This document shows positions 58,228-64,000 of a stretch of 64,000 nucleotides of DNA, piece after piece; within the stretch, counting starts at the first letter, position 1, and each line of letters starts with the position of its first letter. The notes under the pieces were generated by a model. That model saw nothing but the letters and a program-made list of their open reading frames with translations. It was not told the origin of the DNA and did no database searches. The position numbers and the translations under genes were made by a program. Source of the stretch: Siphonodentalium dalli (lineage: Eukaryota > Mollusca > Scaphopoda > Gadilida > Siphonodentaliidae); assembly GCA_032622095.1 (NCBI GenBank), contig CP136066.1, positions 147,963,559 through 148,027,558 on the forward strand, read 5' to 3'.

Positions 58228-58952
58228 TTAATTATTATCTGTATTGTGCCGTCTGGTGCAAGAAAAGATGGTCGCAAATGCACGTCTCATACGTCTTAGG
58301 AATCCTTTCTTCGGCGCAGCAGCCAGATCATCTTGAACATTCACATGCTTGCAAGTTTCAATTGAACTGAGTTGTCTGACATTGCATATGTCGCTGCCGT
58401 TTTCACTGTTGGTGGATTCGACGTCTGTATTTATGGCTGCGTCTGTGTCATATTCTTGCCCGAACGAGCCAGAAACATTACCCGTTACTTCCGGACCATC
58501 AACGAGAATATCTGTTCTTTTATCAGAGCCGCCAACTGCGGTTAGACTCGTACTCGCAGTATTTTCTTCCTGCTCGTCAGATGTTTCTTCAGAATTATTC
58601 CGATGTTCCGAGGTAGTCGTTGATGAGTTTTGTGACGATGCATTATGTTCGCAGAATCTATTGACGTCTTTGGTGCGGGTCACACCTATTGGAGCACCAC
58701 CACCAGTGACGGTCTTTACGGTCGCGGTTGGTTTGTATTCTGTAGCAGTATCATCAGATACAGTGGTCGGCGAGGATCCGACAGCAGCTGGTGGTACACG
58801 TACTTTCGAAATGTCACATACTATATCGGTGGACACGTCGCGGGCCACACATGTGACATCAAGATCTTCGTCGAGTGTATATGCGCTCGTGATTGAGTTA
58901 GGTCCCGTTGTTGCGTGCAAATGTCCATCTGCCTTGTGTCCATCTTGGATTG
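58228..58952 (-). CDS. Gene 5 exon 5
   Basis: Open to the stop, with TLDEDLDV, KVRVPPAA and VKTVTGGG variants. The basic C-terminus is identical to gene 1. Confidence 0.75.
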
Positions 58953-59505
58953 CTGTCAAATAAATATCACGTCGGTCAATATAATTATGGGGAAATGTGT
59001 GGTCATAATTGCATTGTAATATTCAGACATTTATATATTGCATTATTGCATGCAAATTTTTGCTGGTGGATCGCGCACATAATTTATATGTAATTCGAAC
59101 CACCACCACCACACCATACCACTGACCACAGTACCATGAGCCCTGATGTTACACAGATTGGTGAATATGAGCATCACCCGTTATAATCTACCTGGACTAT
59201 ATATAAAGTTTGTTGGTGAATATGAGCCCTGGTGTTACACAGATTTGGTGTATATGAGCCTCACTCGTTATAATCTACTTGCATGGACTATATATAAACC
59301 CAGTTGGTGAATACGAGCCCTGATGTCAATGCTAAGCTTGCTCGAGAATTCGTATACCATCACTTGGAAGATCAATCTAGATGTAAACTATCAATTTTCC
59401 GGGAATGGAACCAGTTCCGACTGCTTGGTGCAATTAACGTATTGATTGAGTCCCAGACATTCTGGATGTATGATACATTATATGATTCGTAACATTTATA
59501 CTTAC

Positions 59506-59568
59506 CGTTATTATTGGTCATGCTGTCACGAACAATCACTGCATCAAATACGTCTTCGAGCGTATTAC
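59506..59568 (-). CDS. Gene 5 exon 4
   Basis: 63 nt, GTAAGTAT donor, one amino-acid change. Confidence 0.75.
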
Positions 59569-60606
59569 CTAAAATAAAGGAGCATTATTTTGAGAAGACA
59601 TCATGTATAATATAGCGTACACCCATTCCGTTAATTTTCAGAGTTATCACACCAAACCTCTCAGTGTTTTCTGACATTTTAAATTCTCCAACCAATATAT
59701 ATAGTGTGTGTTTTTCAGACCAACTACGAACATATTTTAAAATGGCAATGCTCCGCCGGTTGTGTTATTTTCAATAAAACCTTACAGTGTGTGTGTGTCA
59801 GCGTGAAATTTTACAACGGTAAGAACACATAGTTACCAATCTAAGGATTTGTTATCAATGGGATAATGCATGCACGTGAGCGCGCCAGTTATAAATTTGT
59901 TGTAGATAGATAGATAGATAGATAATTTTGTAATGGCTAAAAGATGCAAAATTTGCAGACATATGAGCATAAGCATATATACAAAAGAGTAACACAGAGT
60001 GTGACATTCATATAGTATAAATATAAAAAGTATAGATATATAAATATAACAAGAATGCAGCTTGACAGTTCTGTAGAGGGACAAGATAGTGAATAAACCT
60101 AGCTTAGTAATGACTACTAAATAGATACTCGTACCTGTATATATATATATACAACATGAAAAATCAACCCGTGCTATCCCACCCTCCTCCCTCAACAGGA
60201 CTGTCAGGTTGCTTAAGAGATACTAGTAAGAGTAACAACAGCTCTTCGCCACCTGCATATACACACTGCTGCCATGTATGACCGGCTTTAGACTGGCATG
60301 TCCATGACCGAAAGATGGAATCCCTAAATACAGGCAGCAGTGACAATATATGCTGCTGGCCAAGTACTGTCATCGTACATAGAAAGATAGAGTGGAAAAT
60401 AGAGTAGTAGAAGAGAAATATACATATGAATACGCTCGTCCGACAAGTCATGCCATCGATTGCCACCAAGGAGCGCACAGGAAAGCAAGCCAAAGCTTGC
60501 TTATTTCCACTGTGGTCCTTAATGGTAACCGACCACATGACTGACCAGGCCACAGCACAAATTCTCATAAGGTCGTACGGTATTATTAACAGCATGATTC
60601 ACACCA

Positions 60607-62209
60607 TTAATAATATACAAAGTCAGATTCCTCAGTACCTAAAATGTTATCGAATAATTCCTGTTTTATTAGGTGATTCCATGTAGCCAAGTTGCAGTTA
60701 GGTTCAATATATTTTACATAATTATTCCACAATGTGATTCCTGTGTAGAAAAAGCTATTGTAACCAAATACCCTAACATGAGGCACAGATAATCTAAAGA
60801 TTCCAGACCGGAGATTATATTTACAATGAGTGTTCGAAAATTGGAATCCATCTCTTAGGTAGGTAGGAGCTTTCCCATCTGTTATATTTTTCATGATAGT
60901 CAGCTTTCTTTGGGAAACTCTGGATTCAACCGGAAGCCATTTAATGGTTTTAAACTCTTCATAACCTATATGTGAAAATCTATCCAAGCTCAGAACAAAC
61001 CGGATTAATTTGTTTTGAAATATTTGTAGTTTATTTTTGGTAGTTGTACTCAAAGAGCTATACCAAATAGAGGATGCATAATCGAGGTGGCATTGAATTA
61101 ATGAGTTAGCAAGTAGTTTCTTTGTGAAAGGGGTTAGAAAGTCAGCCTTTCTATATACAAATTTGAGACGAGCAGTTACTTTATTTAGTACCTGTTTGGC
61201 CATTTGTTCCCCAGTGAGACTTTCATCGAGACAGGCACCCAGATATTTCACCTCCTTGACGGACTGAATATTGATACCATTGCAGCAGATTGCAAGTTCG
61301 GGACATTTATTAATTTTGCGTTTGGAGCCAAAATAAGATGGATTCTGTTTTACCTAAATGAAGTGACAATTTGTTGTCGAGTAGCCAGTGGCTTAGTGAT
61401 GTTAATTCAGTACTCAGCTGATCTGCTATCACTTTTGAATCATTTCCCGAGACTATCAAAGCTGAGTCATCTGCGTACAGTAGTAACTTGCAATTTACGG
61501 CTGCAACGGCACCATTCACGTATAATAAAAACAGAAGAGATCCCAATATTTACCCTTGAGGGACACCACACGTGATATTCATAGCATGTGAGTGTGTTGC
61601 ACTTATGTCAGTAATTTGGGTCCTGTCTGACAGATATGATGAGAACCACCATGTTAAGGTGTTATTATCGCTGCCTAGAGCACTTAATTTGTCCAAAAGG
61701 ATAGTATGGTTCACAGTGTCAAATGCTTTCTGGGGGTCAATAAAGACCATTCCAGTAAGCGATCCTTTATCCATGTTCCTTATAATAGAGTCGGTGAGAG
61801 AGATAAGGGTAGATTCGGTTGAGAAGCCAGCTCTAAACCCCGATTGATGCTCATATAATAAATTATTCTGTGTTAGGTATTCTTCCATTTGTTTATAAAC
61901 AATTTTCTCCAGGATTTTGGAAGCCATATTTAGGAAGGAAACCGGTCTATAATTACCGGGTGAAGTTTTTTCATTTTTCTTATAAATGGGAACCACTCTT
62001 GCAACTTTCAAATCGTTTGGAATGATCCCGTAGTGTATTGTCAGATTTATAATGTGTGTCAAGGGGGAAGAAATCACTGAAGCGCCATCTCGAAGAAACC
62101 TTGCTGGTATCAGATCCAATAAGTGCAATGGGAAGTTGGAGATATTTAAATTGGACAACCCACACGAATAGTCTCTAGCACGGCCCTCATTATTTCGAAA
62201 GTTATACAT
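60607..62209 (-). mobile_element. Retrotransposon C, unit 5 (longest reading frames)
   Basis: Two long frames, 61550-62209 and 60607-61251, cover the RT and the complete C-terminus. The W codon that is a stop in units 1-2 is intact (LATWNHLIKQELF), and TGMVFIDPQKAFDTVNH is in frame. The serine after PQG is a stop (TAA, 61550-61552). Confidence 0.85.
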
Positions 62210-62217
62210 GTACTAAC

Positions 62218-62355
62218 CCCGCGTCAACGAGTTTCTTTGTATGGCACTCTGTCCTCTTCCATCTCTGAAATCATCCGCTAGTCTGAAGGACATTCTCTCG
62301 ATGAACGCGTAATCTGCCTCAGCTCTCAGCATTGCGTTCATATGCAATTTGTCGA
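62218..62355 (-). CDS. Gene 5 exon 3
   Basis: 138 nt with one change (S to R in DDFRDGRG) and splice sites intact. Confidence 0.75.
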
Positions 62356-63710
62356 CTGGAATTGGAAGAAAAAACATGACTGAATAATGATTCCTTACGA
62401 GAAAACAAATTAAATTTAATAGGAGATTATGAACGAGTTGCATAGATATGGTATATTGGATGGTCCGTCAATGATTAGACGTATTTTGTGTCTCATGCCA
62501 ATACAGGATGAGTCGCCAATCCATGCATGTTTACCCGAATGGCGAAGGCGAGCCCCTGACATTTTCGTGATTTTCCGCAAATTCACTTATAATATATAGA
62601 CGAAAGTCTATCTGTAGGGAACACACGAACATATATGTATGTATACCTGTATTAAACAGTTTTAGAGCAGTTGAGTTGGTTCTTGCAACGCGACCACAAG
62701 ATGTATCTTTGTTGGTGTGTCTCGCAATACTGCCACCACCACCGATATACTGGGCAATGTCTACTCAAATGCTCCCTGCTGATAATAGAGTTCTCTTGGA
62801 ATCTTCAGATTTGCCAATTACCACAAAATGACAACAGCCAAATGACAAACATTTTACACCTCGTACCTCGACAGATTATTTGCACGACGGTGGAAATCTG
62901 TCTTGAAACATTACTACGTCATCCCAGGTTTTATTCATACATGGTTATTCGTGTATTTTAAATGATGTCCTTAGCTATTGTCATATATATGATATCTTAT
63001 TAAATACACATTACACATACTTTGCGAACTAAGTAGCTCAGTTTGTTACTAGCCTGTTATATACAGGTATACATAAGTAATAAATGCCTACTGGTCACGA
63101 TGTATTCACTGGTTAGATGGACATGCATGAGAGTGTGGCGTTGACACAGACGCCACTAGGTGGAGGTCGTATGCATGCACGATGGTTCTTTTCATTCCAT
63201 GAATACACGCTGAGAACAGTCTGTAGGTAAGTACTTACCCATCGTCTTAATCAAACAATTGATCAATGCCTTTAACACACGTTAAAACTTCTCACTGTCG
63301 CCAAAGTCAATTTAACTGTCAGACAACTTAGGTGGCATAGATATAATCTAATAAAATTGCACAGACCAAAACAGGAGCAAGACAGTGGTTAGTTTCTATC
63401 AATTGCAAATTTATCCGGAAATTAATTAGATTGAGCAAATTTGTCGTTTCAGTTTGTTGTTTTATAATCCATTTGTATGGTGTACATTGAAGAGCGTTTA
63501 GTATGCTTGTTTTTATCATTTTGTGACAAACCGGTACAACATCTTTAGTCTGAGAAATGGTGTGACCCATACTTCAGGGACGTGATCCGGACATTCATTG
63601 GTTAAAAGGGTGTGTGTATTTAGACCACCCATGCGCGTTAACCAATCCGTTTTCGCAACTTTACTAATTTTCATTTGCACTCCCATCGATATGAAATTAG
63701 ATTGTTTTAC

Positions 63711-63870
63711 CTGTATGGTACTTGAAAGCTTCCAACTCATAATAAGTTCCAACCAAAACATCATCTAGTATTGGACATTTTCTGACCGATGACGAATCAA
63801 TATAATTTTTTGTATTGGTTATTTATAATAACAGAAACATTCAACCATTGTTTCCTTCCGAAATGGCCGA
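63711..63870 (-). pseudogene. Gene 5 exon 2, 47-nt deletion
   Basis: 160 nt instead of 207. The NAGNAG acceptor and CAG-GTAAAACA donor are retained. Confidence 0.75.
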
Positions 63871-64000
63871 CTGCTGTTCATCCAGCCACGAATATACGAT
63901 AGAGAGCTGGTTCTTTTATTTCCAATGTACGGGATATATTCAGACTTAGTTTACTGCCAAAAGCTTATTGCGACACACCCGAGCGCAGAGGACGCGAGTA

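Larger units (their letters stand above)
58228..63870 (-). pseudogene. Gene 5: CBM20-family gene, partial in window, exon 2 deleted in part
   Basis: Exons on the minus strand: 63711-63870, 62218-62355, 59506-59568 and 58228-58952; the CBM20 exon should lie just right of the window. Exon 2 has a 47-nt internal deletion that removes the codons around LSVHETWIDYFPIL and breaks the frame. Exons 3-5 are open. Exon 4 has a V-to-L change (NTLEDVF). As with units 3 and 4, exon 2 skipping would rescue the frame. Confidence 0.6.
56848..64000. repeat. Tandem array unit 5 (continues past the window)
   Basis: Same unit order through exon 2. Exon 1 and the right arm would lie beyond position 64000. Introns 59569-60606, 62356-63710 and the start of intron 1 (63871-64000) contain no extra gene. 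Confidence 0.9.

Noticed and set aside
1-64000. tRNA, rRNA, CRISPR array or operon structure
   Set aside because: No cloverleaf with a GTTC-type T-loop, no rRNA core and no spaced direct repeats were seen. Gene structure is eukaryotic.

Overview
This window is non-vertebrate metazoan nuclear DNA. It is AT-rich and intron-bearing, it has no bacterial-style gene packing, and it is crowded with non-LTR retrotransposon fragments and TTAA-flanked MITEs. The retroelement types (reverse transcriptases ending in a C-x-C...H...C knuckle, and an endonuclease ORF with an N-terminal NPGP motif) are best known from marine invertebrates, so a lophotrochozoan or invertebrate deuterostome is the likeliest source. 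The species cannot be fixed from the sequence.

The dominant structure is a head-to-tail tandem array of a roughly 11.5 kb unit: unit 1 5432-16932, unit 2 16933-28298, unit 3 28299-47319, unit 4 47320-56847, and unit 5 56848 to beyond the window end. The left edge (1-1740) is an older, more diverged copy of the unit's right arm. It is followed by single-copy sequence (1741-5431) holding a plus-strand retrotransposon tail (element D), a diverged relic of the array gene, and the only complete 3' end of retrotransposon A. Shared mutations group the units as (1,2) against (3,(4,5)). Unit 3 is swollen to 19 kb by a satellite-like insertion, two MITEs and a full LINE. Unit 4 is shrunk by a 2 kb deletion.

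Each unit carries one minus-strand gene that I reconstruct as five coding exons. Exon 1 encodes an N-terminal CBM20 (starch/glycogen-binding) domain. Exons 2-4 have no recognised domain. Exon 5 is a 240-residue Ser/Thr/Asp/Glu-rich, probably disordered tail ending in a basic amphipathic segment. All four introns are phase 1, and the exons join to 1,524 nt (507 aa plus stop) in units 1 and 2. Units 3, 4 and 5 each carry a different frame-breaking deletion inside exon 2. Because exons 2-4 are symmetric (phase 1-1), skipping exon 2 would restore the frame. I do not recognise this protein family as a whole.

The rest is transposon history. Element C, an L2/CR1-like reverse transcriptase, sits in intron 3. 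The array junctions join a truncated Tx1/L1-like reverse transcriptase (B) to a truncated element A, making an in-frame fusion with two YADD boxes. A piggyBac-like MITE containing two perfect hairpins is present in units 1, 3 and 4 and absent from unit 2. A second 759-bp piggyBac-like MITE interrupts element C in unit 3. A full-length LINE (E, 42415-46447) with a 14-bp target duplication sits inside element B of unit 3.
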